64,000 nt of DNA from Cervus elaphus (GCF_910594005.1 NC_057825.1:52173037-52237036); one strand, 5' to 3'; shown: positions 34,246 to 46,624, counted from the stretch's first letter. Numbers and translations are program-made. Notes: generated by a model not told the origin, from the letters alone.

Positions 34246-36239
34246 TAAACTTGTTTTAGCCCAGGGTTTCATAATTTTCCAAAGTCGAGACAGAGCCTCT
34301 GTAAGAACATTGTTTAGCTGGATGGGATACCGTCTTCAGTAAAATCATGAGAGCAATAACTCTACATCAATTTTCTACAACTAATTAAGAAGAGAGAGAA
34401 CTATTTCTTTCTTCTGGGGAAGCTAAAGAGTAGTGGTAGGAACTTGGTACTGATTGTAGCCTTGGTGTATTGTCTACCTCATAGTGGTTATTACTAGAAA
34501 GAGGAATCATGAGAAGTCAATTCGAGGAAGGAAATCTATTATAATCGGCAGAACCAGGTTTTTCTAAAACTATGCTTTAAGAACAATTAGTATAAAACTT
34601 AATTTCTATGAATAAAGGTGATAGGGTTTCATATCATGAAAATTTGAGTCAGACAAAGAGACCAAATCTGAGAAAACATATTCAGTAAATGCTGTAAATG
34701 ATGAGTACTTGGGTCTTTTCTAGATACATCGTCCTCTCATTTTGCTTGCTGCTGTCAGGTAAAACACTGCCCCCCCCCCCATAAACTTATTTTAAGATAC
34801 ACTAAAAATACACCTTGAGAAATGTGTATAAAGATTCTCTATTAAAAAAAAAATCTTTTTTACAAAATTTCCCAAGCCATTTCAACACAAAGAGGAACTG
34901 CAAATTTCAAAGAAGAGAGTATGATCTGGGAGAACCTCACCACCTTACTTGAACACAGAAGTTATTTGTAGAAATTGTATTTGCTCAGAACACATTTGGG
35001 GTAACATATTCAATTCAGAAGTAAGTTTTTTTTGGATGGTGAATAGAAATTTACAGTTTCTGATCTAAGGTTCTATCTCCAACTCTAACAATACAATATT
35101 GTGACTTCAGAAAAATTATTTTTACTCCCATTATTTCTGATTTTTCTTCCATCTTAAAAAAATATAGGAATCTTATTGTATGCTTGTAATATTACTTCTG
35201 GAGTTAAGTTTGATGTTCAGTGTATGCAGACTTGATGTGTATGTATCTATTTTATCAATTTAAAAAATTACAGTGTTTATGATTCAATATGGATCAAAAT
35301 TTTCTGTGAAAATGTTAAGATTTTTCCATTATTGCTGAGAGCTGTTCCCTAATTCTCACCATCATTTTTATGGCCCTATACATATTGATGGGAAAGCATC
35401 AAAGTTCAATAACCCAGAAGTCACAATTCAATCAGTTCAATAAAACCAAGAAGGAAAATTAAACTATGACAACTACATCATAAATGTCAGATTAATTTAG
35501 TTTTGCTCTAATATTTTAGGCATTAAATATTTTAAGAAGTGATTTTTTTCTTACAGACTGAATGTAGAACTGGATAATGAAAATTGGCTTACGAAAAGGC
35601 AAGCATTTATTCTCAGGCATGCACTGATTCTAGTTTTACATACTATGGAGGTTTTATGAACTTTTTTGAAATCCTTATTACCATCTGGAAATTACTTTAT
35701 GTGTTCCAGGTTAGGAACATCACACCTCTTTTTGCAATAAAACTGAAGGAAGAAAAAAAGAGCACCTGTTTTCTTTACAAAAGGCTTTTTCTTGAGTTGT
35801 AGATAGATAGTTCTAGCAAGTTAGCTCATTAATTTAGAGCTGATACTTGTGAACCAAGGTCATCATTTCATCCTGTAAGTTGTTCTGCTTCTCTGGCCAC
35901 AAACTTCACTGATAACCTTGATCTGGCATTTTGAGAGCTTACAACTTTGGTAGCAAGAGGTATTTAACTAAGTGAACCTTGAGAGTTGAGCCCAAACCAT
36001 GATATTATTGACAAACAAGCAAGAGTGCATGCCCTGCTGACCATGAGGAAAGAATAGCACCCTTACAGAGAAAAGGTAGTATGTTTTCAAGCTGAATCAG
36101 GACACTGCTGATTTAGAAAAGTGCACAACTTTTAATTTCATGTCCAAAATAAAGTAACATAATAAAATAACAAGTTTTAATTTAGGTGACTCATAAAAAG
36201 CTAGAAAATTAGAGGAAAAGAATCTATAAATATTAATGC
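34246..36239. other. Unrecognised DNA, no gene seen
   Basis: About 2 kb without a named repeat. Contains a run of 11 C at 34770-34780. The 72-codon frame at 35584-35802 has no motif I know. Confidence 0.55.
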
Positions 36240-36600
36240 AAGTTCATGTGCATAATGCACAATGAGGTCAAACTGAAACACTGGAGTTTGGAGCAGAGAA
36301 AAGTCTATTTCAGGACCATAAAAGAAGATGTGTGGCTCATGCTCAAAAAAGCCCCAAGCTCCATGAAGAGTTTTCATAAAGTAGCTTTACAAGACAGGTG
36401 AGGGAGGGGATGTTACAGGATATGTATTCAGATCCTGATCCTCTGATTGGCTGATCTAATGAGTGTGGTATTATAGGACTTCACATTCTCAATCTTTAGG
36501 CTCCAGGAGTCCTGGGGCTACCTGATGATGGTCATCAAGTAATTAACCTCTTCCATTTGGTGGGGGGTTTCACATCTGCAAAACAACTCCAGAAATTTTC
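36240..36600. mobile_element. Possible ancient LTR-like repeat
   Basis: The block 'ggagcagagaaaagtctatttcaggaccataaaa', 'ctgattggctgat' and 'caaaacaactccag' resembles an old mammalian LTR-type repeat that I remember only in outline. No coding part is seen. The class could be wrong. Confidence 0.35.
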
Positions 36601-36620
36601 ATCAAATACCATTATCTAGG

Positions 36621-36851
36621 AGGTTTCCCAGGTCACACATTAGCAAAGAATCCACCTGCCAATGCAAGAGACATTAGAGACCTGGATTTGATCTCTGAGT
36701 TGGGAAGATCCCTTGGAGGAGAAAATGGCAACCTGTTCCAGTATTCTTGACTGGAAAATTTCATGGACAGAGGAGTCTGTCAGGCTACAGTCCATGGGGT
36801 CACAAAGAGTTGGACATGACTAAGCACACATGCACGCCTGCTCACATGCAC
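36621..36851 (+). mobile_element. Bov-tA SINE with TSD
   Basis: Full unit with a longer tRNA-like part and a CA-rich tail. A 15-bp TSD with two mismatches flanks it: 'ataccattatctagg' (36606-36620) and 'atactattatgtagg' (36852-36866). Confidence 0.92.
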
Positions 36852-36866
36852 ATACTATTATGTAGG

Positions 36867-37383
36867 TTCTTCAGACAGGAGTTAAAGCAGAGAATATAAG
36901 GGAAGTCCTGTCCCAGGAAGGCCTCATAGGGTCTTAATCGATCACATAAACATAGAACTGTTGGCCAGTTAGTAGGGAAACTAGGAAAAATGTGGAAGAA
37001 GGTTTGGTATTATTCCCTGGTATGGAACAAAACTACTTGTTTCCTCACACACATTTTTATTATCATACTAATAACTGAATTATGTTCTTTAAAAACTAAC
37101 AAATTAATTTTAACAAAATTTTAAATAGAAAAATAAAGCATTGTTTGATGATACAAAAGATGAAGCATTTCAACATGTATTTATGCTTTATAATTTCAGT
37201 GCCGTGTTTTGGCATTAGACTTAGAATCAGAGTGTGACATTAGACCTGGAATTACAGGAGAGATAACTGGTAGTGGGTGGCCTACTTCAAGTTTCTTTCT
37301 TCACTAGGGGGAAATATTTCACATGCTTTTATTAGGTCCCTCTTCCCATTTCTTTTTGCCTTCCCTGAGTACCAAGAGTCCTG
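36867..37383. other. Unrecognised DNA, no gene seen
   Basis: No repeat or coding segment recognised. Confidence 0.5.
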
Positions 37384-37394
37384 GAGCTGTCTTT

Positions 37395-37608
37395 GGTGGT
37401 GGTGGTGGTTTAGTTACCAAGCTGTGTCCAACTCTTGTGACCCCCATAGACTGTAGCCTGCCAGGCTTCTCTGTCCATGGGATTCTCCAGGCAAGAATAC
37501 TGGAGTGGGTTGCCATTTCCTTCTCTAGGGCATCTTCTCGACCCAGGGACTGAATTGGGGTCTCCTGCATTGTAGATGATTTACCGACTGAGCTGTGAGG
37601 GAAGCTCA
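37395..37608 (-). mobile_element. Bov-tA SINE (antisense) with TSD
   Basis: Starts with a 'ggtggtggtggtgg' run that replaces the usual tail and ends with the reversed tRNA head. TSD of 11 bases with one mismatch: 'gagctgtcttt' (37384-37394) and 'gagctctcttt' (37609-37619). Confidence 0.92.
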
Positions 37609-37641
37609 GAGCTCTCTTTAGTTACAGGGTATTGTCCACCT

Positions 37642-37845
37642 GGGCTTCCCAGGTGGCACTAGTGGCAAAGAACCCACCTGCCAACTCAGGACACATAAAA
37701 GACTGGCTGGATCCCTATCTTGGGAATATCCCCCAGAGGAGGGCATGGCAACTATTCTTTCCTAGAGAATCCCATGGACAGAGGAGCCTGGTGGGCTACA
37801 GTCCATGGGCTCACAAAAAGTTAGATGACTGAGCAACTTAACTCA
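37642..37845 (+). mobile_element. Bov-tA SINE
   Basis: Lies only 33 bases from the antisense copy and in opposite orientation, so the pair forms an inverted repeat. More diverged than its neighbour. Confidence 0.88.
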
Positions 37846-39480
37846 GCCCAGCAACACTTATTTATCTGGTACATACTTTTAGGGAGAAAGACATTACTCA
37901 ATTTTAACCTCATAAGGCTCCTCTCTGCACCTTCAGAACTGCTAAAAATCAGTGAAAGTTCCAGTATGCTGTTCAAGTCCAGCATCCGGTACACCTCAAA
38001 CAATCTGCAATAAACCAGATGATTTATCATCTTTCAAAAACAAAAGGAATCAAACAAATGAAACGTTATTGAACTAAAGCTTGAACTTAATTTCTTCTCT
38101 AAATATAGGCTAAGGAACTGGCTATTACAGCTCTGTCTTTTCATCTCCATGACACTACTAGGAAGCATAGACCATGTTTATTTTTCTAAACTCTATTTCC
38201 TATGACATTGCCTGACAGAAAAGACAATGTTTGATAGATCATTGTTAAATGTGTGATGGAAAGAAATAGTAAATGAATAATTAAATTAGTGTTGTTATAG
38301 TAATTGTTATACACGTGGAACTATAAAATTGATTCTCACATAATAGGGTCAAAAACATTAATTTTCACATAGACAAAGATATACATGTGGATTTTAAAAT
38401 TTATCAGTGTAGAAGAAAATATAGAGCATACTTTTATCTTTATAACTGGATGGATTTAAAGATAAAAATACAAATATTGAATAATGGAACCTGCTAACCA
38501 AAGCTTTTAAATAATTTTAGAACAGAGGTACTATCAGCAGAATGAAAATCTGAGATACATACTGGAAGAAGATACCTACAAGATAAAAAAAAAAAAAAAA
38601 AAAAGTACCCAGGGAAGCCCTGTATATATACAGGGAATGAATTATATATGCTTTTATATCTCATGCATGGCATGTATTCAACCTCATAAAAATAGTTGCA
38701 CAGTAATTAAAATAAATTTGCATTTGAATAGTGGTTATATATAAAATATACAAGTTTAGAAAAGTAGCTTGTATCAATAAAAACTGATAAATTAAATCAT
38801 TAATAATTCATTTACTTACTCTGCCATATTATTCTTCGGATGTAATCATAAAGGAAATAACATTTGCAAGGTGACACACAGAAATTACAGTTCAAATTAC
38901 TTTTTCCAAACAGTCAGGCTTCTACTGACAAAAAAGAATCTTTGGCATCTTATTCTATCATCAAGATTTTTCCACAAACATGTTCTAATATCTATATTTT
39001 ATTAATCAATAAGAAAAGAAATTCAGATACTGAAATAGACAAAGTAAATGAATATACAATTCTTATGAAGGAAATATGGCCAGGCAATAAAAGTAGAGAC
39101 ATATTTCAATAAAACTTATTAGAGAAATTACAAAATGCAAATTAAAACAAATATGATATACCATTTAATTGGCAAAAAATATAAAATTTTAAATACAAAT
39201 TGTTGGAAAACTCACAGAAATTGAAACTTTCACATTTTCTTTTATCAATAGGTAAAATTGCTAAAGCAGCTTTAAATAACAAAGCTAATTATCAGTTAAT
39301 TAAATGACACTATATTAAAGGTAAAAGTGCACTTGTCCTTCTACCATCAGTTCCACTCTAAAATATACTTTCTGAGGAATTTTAAATGTGTGTTTAATAA
39401 GATGTTTACATACATTTTTATTTTTGAAGTGTTTGTAAGAAAACTATTTGGAAAAACCATAAATGTCAAAAACTGGTGAT
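37846..39480. other. Unrecognised AT-rich DNA
   Basis: No gene seen. An A run at 38586-38604 is followed by 'gtacccagggaagccctg', which might be the end of a tRNA-derived SINE but is too short to call. The 82-codon frame at 38864-39112 shows no motif. Confidence 0.5.
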
Positions 39481-40229
39481 TGTGAGGTAGGAGATAGATG
39501 AGCCCCTGACTCGACACCTGATATTTGTCAAGTGGAGTAAAATTCAAGCCTGGTTCTCAACCAGACACTCCAAGGATAAAGCTAGTGGCAAAAACTGAGC
39601 TCTTCTAAAGCAAAGAGATAAGATGCCCGCTTCAGAAATCAAGGAAGACTTCCTTATCGGCCCCCAACAGGAAGGTTGGGGGTGGAAAAGTAAGGTGGCC
39701 CTACTCCGTAAGAAGTTTGGACATGCGCCCATAGACCTCTGCGGTGGGCTCTACCTTAGAAAAAAGCTGCACACGCATCTTGGGGAGGATTCATGGACCT
39801 AATGTGTGAAGAAAGAAAGAAGATAATAAGCCAAAGGTAAACAAACACCCGGAAGGACTGTCCTGTGTAAGTGATTTACACTGCCACCTTACGGTGCTCC
39901 TCCTCACTCAGGACGCCAGCACCCCTCGCAGGCCGTGTACCTCTGCCTGGCTTCTGACTGCCGATGTACAGTTCTCCTCATTAGGGAGGATGCTCATACC
40001 CTTTCTCTCCAGGTGTGTAACTCGGCCTAGTTTTTGATACTGCGCTTCTGACTTCGGATGTTCCCACTCTCTTCGGGTGTGCGGTTTTGCCTTGCTTCCA
40101 GCTTATACAAGCAACCTGCTTTTCTATGTGCTCTCCTATATATTATGCCATGTCTCTAATAATAAACTTTTTACTGTTTTTATAGTTTTTGCCTCCTTGA
40201 GATAGTCTTGCTTTCACACGGGGTAAACA
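39481..40229 (+). mobile_element. Solo LTR of an endogenous retrovirus (putative)
   Basis: A ~750-bp block starting 'tgtgaggtag', clearly richer in G/C and CpG (roughly 18-20 CpG) than its flanks. Near the right end is AATAAA (40161-40166) followed by a T-rich and 'gcctccttgaga' stretch, as expected for a polyadenylation signal and U5. I recognise it as close to a bovine class II LTR (BTLTR1-like) from memory. There is no primer-binding site, gag, pol or env sequence beside it, so it is probably a recombined solo LTR. The 3' edge (40216-40229) and TSD are uncertain. Confidence 0.72.
40161..40166 (+). promoter_or_regulatory. AATAAA polyadenylation signal of the LTR
   Basis: Canonical hexamer about 65 bases from the likely LTR 3' end, preceded by a TATA-like 'ctatatatta' near 40136. 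Position fits a retroviral R region; activity is not known. Confidence 0.5.
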
Positions 40230-40264
40230 ACCAGGGCCACTTTGCCTCTAGGCTCTAGCCTCTA

Positions 40265-40333
40265 GCCCCTGGTGGTATAGTGGCTAGGACTCAGTTTTCA
40301 TCCAGGTTACCCAGATTCAATTCCTGGGCAAGA
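40265..40333 (+). pseudogene. tRNA-Glu-like relic
   Basis: The stretch resembles tRNA-Glu: an A box-like 'tggtatagtggctagga', a TTC anticodon position in 'agttttcatccagg', and a B box-like 'agattcaattcctgg'. Mismatches in the acceptor and T stems make a functional tRNA unlikely. It could be the head of a tRNA-Glu-derived SINE whose body has decayed. It starts 36 bases after the LTR. Confidence 0.6.
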
Positions 40334-40415
40334 AACTAAAATCTCTTTTCAGGACGTTCACTGTTCTCCTTCCAAGATCAATTGCATAATTAAATTATAA
40401 AAAAAGTCACAGAAT

Positions 40416-40640
40416 GGGCTGTGCTCTCAGTCACTCATTTGTGTCTGACTCTTCGTGGCCCCATGGACTGTAGTCCACCAGACACCTCTGTCCGTGGAAT
40501 TTCCCAGGCAAGAATTCTGGAGAGAGTTGTGATTTCCCATTCCACGGGATGTTCCCAAATCAGAGACTGAACCCATGTTTCTTGCATCTCCTGTATCGGC
40601 AGGAAAATATTTTACCACTGTGCCCCCTGGGAAGCCCCAT
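40416..40640 (-). mobile_element. Bov-tA SINE (antisense) with TSD
   Basis: Complete antisense unit ending 'cctgggaagcccc'. TSD of 9 bases with one mismatch: 'tcacagaat' (40407-40415) and 'tcacaaaat' (40641-40649). Confidence 0.9.
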
Positions 40641-40649
40641 TCACAAAAT

Positions 40650-40837
40650 ATAACAATGCAAAATATTGATGTATTGTTATAGTTATATTTAAGAATTATT
40701 TTTAATTTTGTAGTTAAAAAATAAGTTTTAGAATCATACATGGAAAGGAGATGATTTATATTGCACTTTAAAATATTAAAACAATTATATTTTACTAATA
40801 TTATGCTATATAACATGTATATTTTATATATATGTGC

Positions 40838-40870
<33 letters not shown>

Positions 40871-41826
40871 AGGTTTACATAGCTTTAGAAATATTTAAGG
40901 CTATATTAGTTTTGAACCTTGAAGTAGAAGAAAAAGGATAAAATCAGGAAGAGATATATTGTGGATCCAACTTTATAATTCTATACCTTAAGTTTGCAAC
41001 CTGATTAAGATATAGAACAGATATGAAACTATTACTTGAAACTAACTATATAAAAATTAAAGATATGAAACTTGGTTGAATAAATGAATGTTCAGGTATA
41101 TGGAACACGCAGTCTCTTCGATCACATAATTTTGCTTTATTCTTACTATCCAACATTTTCTACATAGGGACGTGGTGAAAACTAAGTGTATTTACACCGA
41201 AAGCATTCGAGAATTAGAAGCAGTGCTTTGAATCTCCAAACTATTATTCCTTCTTTCCACTGTATCAAGTGGGAAATTATGTGTATGTAAGAACTGAATA
41301 ATTGAGTTGGTGATCTCTGACTAACAGAGCCAGTGCTGGAGATGCTCTTCCAAGTGAGGCCGTATCTATAATGAAATCACTAATTGAATCTTCTACATAT
41401 ACCTTTCTGCCTCAAGTATGAAACATGTATTAAGGGACATCTAATAATACTTATACAGCCAATAAAAAATCAAATATGGCAAAAATATTAATATTTGAAA
41501 CAATTTTAATACTGTTCTTCCAATGTTAACATGGGATTTTTTTCATTTGTTGAAGTCCTTTATTTATTTTGTACCAATTAATATTACTTATTTTAATGTT
41601 TTCCTCCTTTTTTTGCACCAAGATTTCTAACAATTTTTTTCCAGGCAGTCATGCTTACCATACACAGTTCTCAAAAACAAACCATGAGACAAGTAATTGA
41701 ATGCTGGTGGTTTTTATGGAAAGTGATTTGGGAAAGAATCAGTGAAGATCAGGCAGAGTGTGACAGGAAGGGAAGATATGGAATCATGAGTTCCCACTTA
41801 GCAGGTTACCACTGTGGATGTGTGGC
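40650..41826. other. Unrecognised AT-rich DNA with TA tract
   Basis: A TA microsatellite lies at 40839-40862. No gene or repeat family recognised in the rest; the 75-codon frame at 41651-41878 runs into the next SINE. Confidence 0.55.
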
Positions 41827-41829
41827 ATG

Positions 41830-41980
41830 CACGCCTGTGTGCTCACTCATGTCTGAATCTGTGAGCCCATGGGCTTAGGCCACCACCTCTTCTATCTATA
41901 AAATGTTCCAGGCAAGAATACTGAAATGAGTAAGAATTTTGTACTCCAGGGGATCTTCCCACTCCTGACCCAGGATAACT
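41830..41980 (-). mobile_element. Bov-tA/Bov-A SINE fragment (antisense)
   Basis: Antisense Bov-A tail and body ('gctcactcatgtctgaatctg' to 'gatcttcccactcctgaccca'). Most of the tRNA-like head is missing at the right end. Confidence 0.85.
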
Positions 41981-42603
41981 GAAGCTGAAACCTTTAGGAG
42001 AACTCCAAGAAGCTGGTAAAACCATCTTAAGATCAAACAACCAAGAAATATGAAAGTAGCATTTATTTGAATTTCCAGTCCTTATTTCTTGCTTCTGTGA
42101 CATTTATTTATCATCAAATCAGGATGCTTTGGTTGCACTGAGCAGATCCTTATGGTTCCAGAGGAAGACTTTGGATCAAGAAGCAGCTGAGAGACTTGAG
42201 TGCTTGAGACAGGAAGCTACGGGCAAAGCAGCTGTCCACCAGCTTTGTACCTGAGGGTGAACTCAGGTGTGTAGCGGGAAATGGAGTGAGGCATCAACTG
42301 CGTTCACTGCAGCCAGCTTCCCAATCTTCCTTATACCTATGGCTTCATTTTCCTATTTTCAAGACTTATACAATTTCCACTTTTCCAACACTTTTTAAAT
42401 GTCTCTTCCATTTATTTAAATATCAGCTTCCCTGATTGGCCACAGTAAATTACAGGATAAGAGAACCCTCAGAAGTTTAAAGAAGAATGCATTTTTCTCT
42501 ACAGTATGTGCTCTTCATTGCTTTAATACTGCTAAAGTTTGGAGTCCTATTATGTTTTTAGTCAGAAGAATCTTCACTGAGTGAATGGTATTCAATAATT
42601 GTT
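41981..42603. other. Unrecognised DNA, no gene seen
   Basis: No repeat or coding segment recognised; slightly more G/C at 42120-42320. Confidence 0.5.
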
Positions 42604-42832
42604 GCTTAACCACTCAGTCATGTCTGACTCTGTGACCCCATGGACCAGACATTCCTGTCCTTCACTCTTTCCTGGAGTTTGCTCAAACTCATCTCTGTTG
42701 AGTCGGTGAGGCCATCCAACCATCTCATCCTTTGTCATCCCCTTTTCCTCCTGCCTTCAATCATTCCCAGCATCAGGGTCTTTTCCAATGAGTCAGCTTT
42801 TCACATTGGGTGGCTGAAGTCTTGAAGTTTCA
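42604..42832 (-). mobile_element. BovB 3' terminus fragment (antisense)
   Basis: The last ~230 bases of BovB: 'cactcagtcatgtctgactc', 'gtcggtgaggccatccaacca' and 'catcagggtcttttccaatga' in order. 5' truncated. Confidence 0.88.
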
Positions 42833-42979
42833 AGGACATAAAACAATATGGATTCAGATGTGTAGATCCTACAGGATCACAGCCAAAGACTTATAGATGC
42901 AAAATATTAGGCTACATATCTTGTGTGCTATAAATTCAAAATGCTTTCTGTGGCTTATAAAGTACTCTCTTACTTGTTT

Positions 42980-43450
42980 CACAGATGTCTTACTAACTCT
43001 CTTCCTAATACCCTTTCTCTCTAGCTTGCTACACTCAAGCCAACCAGCTTCCTTTTATCTCAAACATATCAAAAGTGCTTCTGCTTCTGTGCTTTCCTTT
43101 TTCCCTATACCAGGAACTCTGCTTCCAAGGACTTTGCAAGAATCCTTCCAATTTGTGAACACTATTTGGAATACTGCTCAAAAACATCACCTCTTCCAGG
43201 AAGTCTCCCTTGATTCTACCATTAAAAAAGAGCACCACACGGATGACTCTGTATCCCCTTTACCCTGATTTGTTTTTATCTTCAAATAAACAAGCTAAAA
43301 ATATTTATTTTTTACCTCTTATTAGCTGTGTCACCCATCTTGAATGTAAGCTACTTCATAGGAAACATATTGCCTTTGTTTATTGCTGTATTCAAGTATC
43401 TGGTAGAGTTTCTTGGATACAAATAAGCAGTAAATATTTTTGAATAAATA
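42980..43450 (+). mobile_element. LINE2 (L2) 3' end, ancient
   Basis: Co-linear with the L2 3' region: 'ccttttatctcaaacatatc', 'ggaactctgcttccaaggactttgca' (the 'gggcctttgcac' block), 'aggaagtctcccttgatt', 'ttgaatgtaagctacttcatagga', 'tattgctgtattc', and a tail like 'gtaaatatttttgaataaa'. L2 stopped moving before the placental radiation, so this marks orthologous old DNA. Confidence 0.7.
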
Positions 43451-43961
43451 AACATAGAACTTCTTAGTTCTTTCATGGTATTAATGTATAATATCAGTAT
43501 ATATAATCTGCAAGGAGGATCTTTGTTTTATTTGCTTTTACCACCAACGTATAATATATACTCAGGTACATGTAGTTACTCAATGTTGAATATATTAATC
43601 ATGACCCTAAAAAAGCAATGCATCTAAGGTGTCCATATAACTGAGGTCAACAAACTATCATTAGACTAAAGCTTTGGGTGCCTCTACTGAGTGAGTTGTC
43701 ACTTCTTTCATTAAATGCATCCTGCTCTTGGGAATACTAAAATCTACCTAGAATAATAAAAGAGAATGGTTTAATTGCTTACACAAGAAATTTTGTCCAC
43801 CAAACTGACGAAGACATTGATATTTTCTGAGGTCCAAAGTTTTTGTTTTTGTTTTGTTTTGCTTTGTTTAATCTTTCTTTGAGTTCTAAAACTGTTTTTT
43901 AAAAAAGCACAACTATCTGCAGTCACAATGTAATTATCAAAGATAATCTAAATATCAACTA
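43451..43961. other. Unrecognised DNA, no gene seen
   Basis: No gene. Contains 'ttttgttttgttttgctttg' simple sequence near 43845-43870. Confidence 0.5.
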
Positions 43962-44634
43962 ACTGATTCTAAAGTTTATATGGAAAGGAGAAACATCCTG
44001 AATAGCCAATACAAGATTGAAAAATTTGAAGAGAGTTGGAGAACTGGCACTATCATACTTCAAGAGTTATATAAAGTGACAGTAATCAAGACAATGTGAA
44101 AGGATACACATCAGTGAAACAGAAGAGAGGACCCAGAAGTACACCAAAATAGACATAGTAAAATATACACTGATCTTTGACAAAATAACAAAAGCAATAC
44201 AATAAAGCAAAGAAATATTTTCAACATATGTTGCTGAAAAACTGGGCATTCACATGGGGAACAAAAACCTTACACCCTTCACAAAAAAATAACTAAAAAT
44301 GGAAATTAAATATAAATGTAAAATGCAAAACTATAAAGCTTCTTAAATGCAACATAGGAGAAAAAATGGGAGGATCTTGGGTATAGTAGTGGTTACTCTT
44401 TAGATAAAACTCCAAAGGCATGACCCATGAAAGAAATAACTGATTAGTTGGATTGCATTAAAATTAAGAATTTCTGCACAGTGAAATAAAATATAAAGAG
44501 AATGAGAAGACGGGTCACACTCTGGGGGAAGAAGGTTTGCAAGACACATTTGATAAAGTTCTATTATCCAAAAATATACAAAGATATTTTAAATTCAACA
44601 GTAAGGAAGTAAATACCCTGATTAAAAATAGACC
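43962..44634 (+). mobile_element. Ancient L1 (L1M), left part
   Basis: Plus-strand ORF2 sequence of an old L1 starting 'gattctaaagtttatatggaaagg', with the 'gatctttgacaaaa' and 'aaaatatacaaag' blocks in order. Heavily mutated. It continues after the BovB at 46625 and again after the SINE at 47403, so the whole relic spans 43962-47820. Confidence 0.8.
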
Positions 44635-46624
44635 AATTGTACAGGAGGCGGTAATCAAAACCATCTCCAAGAAAAAGAAATATAAAAAGGCAAAATGCTT
44701 GCCTGAGCAGGAATTGCAAATAGCTGAGAAAAGAAGAGAAACAAAAGGCAAAGAAGAAAAGGAAAGATATATCCATCGGAATGCAGAGTTCCAAAGAATA
44801 TCGAGGAGGGATAAGAAAGCATTCCTAAGTGATCAGTGCAAAGAAACAGAGAAAAACAATAGAATAGGGATCTCTTCAAGAAATCTTAGAGATCTCTTAA
44901 GAAAATTACAGATACCAAGGGAACATTTCATGCTAAGATGGGCACAATAAAGGACAAAAGCGGTATTTACCTAACAGAAGCAGAAGATATTAAGAAGAGT
45001 TGCAAGAATACACAGAAGATATATACAAAAAAAGATCCTAATGACTCATATAACTGCAATGATGTGATCACTCACCAAGAGCCAGACATCCTGGAGTGCA
45101 AAGTCAAGTGGGCCTTAGGAAGCATCACTATGAATAAAGCTAGTGGAGGTGATGGAATTCCAGCTGAGCTATTTCAAGTTCTAAACGATGATGTTGTAAA
45201 AGTGCTACATTCAATATGCCAGCAAATTTGAAAAACTCAACAGTGGTCACAGGACTGGAAAAGGTTAGTTTTCATTGCCCAAAGAAAGGCAATGCCAAAG
45301 AATGTTCAATCTACCACACAATTGCATTCATCTCATATGCTAGCAAAGTAATGCTGAAAATTGTACAAGCTAGGCTTCAACAGTGCGTGAACTGAGAACT
45401 TCCAGATATTCAAGATGGATTTAGAAAAGGCAGTGGAATCAGAGATCAAATTGCCAATATCTTTTGGATCATAGAAAAAGCAAGAGAATTCCAGAAAAAG
45501 ATCTACTTCTGCTTCATTGACTACACTAAAGCCTTTTACTGTGTGGATCACAAGAAACTGTGGGAAATTCTTCAAGAGGTGGGAATACCAGACCACCTTA
45601 TCTGCCTCGTGAGAAACCAGTATGCAGGTTAAGAATCAACAAACATTGAACAGACATTAGAGCAACAGACATTATAACCGGACATGAAACAGAGGACTGG
45701 TTCCAAATTGAGAAAGGAGTACATCAAGGCTGTATATTGTCACACTGTTTATTTAACTTTTATGCAGCATACATCTTGCAAAATGCCAGGCTGGATGAAG
45801 AACAATCCAGAATCAAGACTGGCAAAAAAAATTAGTAACCTTAGATATGCAGATGATACCACGCTAATGGCAAAAAGCAAAAAGGAACTAAAGAGCCTCT
45901 TGATGAAGGTGAAAGAGGAAAGTGAAAAAACTGGCTTAAAACTCAACATTTAGAAAACCAAGATCATGGCATTAGGTCCCAACACTTCATGGTAAACAGA
46001 TGGAGAAACAATGGAAACTGTGCCAGATTTTATGTTCTTGGGCTCCAAAATCACTGCAGATGGTGACTGTAGCCATGGAATTAAAAGATGCTTGCTCCTG
46101 ATAAGAAAAGTTATGACAAACCTAGACAGTATATTAAAATGAAGAGATATTACTTTGCCAACAAATGTACATACAGTCAAAGCTATGACTTTTCCAGTAG
46201 TCATGTACAGATGTCAGAGTTGGACCATAAAGAAGGCTGCACACCTAGAAATTGATGCTTTTAAACTGTGGTTTTGGAGAAGACTCTGGGAGTCACTTGG
46301 ACTGCAAGGAGATCAAACCAGTCAGTCCTAAAGGAAATCAACTCTGAATATTCATTAGAAGGACTGATTCTGCCCCTGAAGCTCCAATACTTTGGCCACA
46401 TGATTCAAAGATCCAGCTCATTAGAAAAAGTCCTGATGCTGGGAAAGGGTGAAGCCAGGAGGAGAAGGGGACAACAGAGGATGAGATGGTTGGATGGCAT
46501 CACCAATTCAATGGACATGAGTTTGAGCCAGCTCCAGGAGATGGTGAAGGATAGGGAAGCCTGGCATGCTGCAATCCATGGGGTGGTAAAGATTTGGATA
46601 TGACTAGGTGCGTGAACAACAGCA
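44635..46624 (+). mobile_element. BovB LINE nested in ancient L1
   Basis: Plus-strand BovB, truncated in the linker just before RT, running to the 3' terminus. RT domain about 45230-45960, C-terminal region to 46603. Reading frames are split by several frameshifts and stops, yet the RT catalytic YADD box is kept (about 45845-45860). L1 sequence is continuous across it, and the junctions share only one or two bases, so no long TSD is visible. Confidence 0.92.
44641..46603 (+). pseudogene. BovB RT/C-terminal ORF fragments
   Basis: Open segments of up to 137 codons in changing frames: linker (44537-44950, including some upstream L1), RT lead-in 'ALGSITMNKASGGDGIPAEL' (44938-45231), RT palm with 'LRYADDTTLMAKSKKELKSL' (45684-45953) and the C-terminal 'RMRWLDGITNSMDMSLSQLQ' region (46268-46603). 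Not translatable as one protein. Confidence 0.88.

Noticed and set aside
33812..34248. 110- and 134-codon plus frames
   Set aside because: Antisense to BovB endonuclease sequence; frames differ between copies.
39544..39732. 62-codon minus frame in the LTR-like block
   Set aside because: No retroviral or host protein motif; LTRs are normally non-coding and the block is CpG-rich, which lowers stop frequency.
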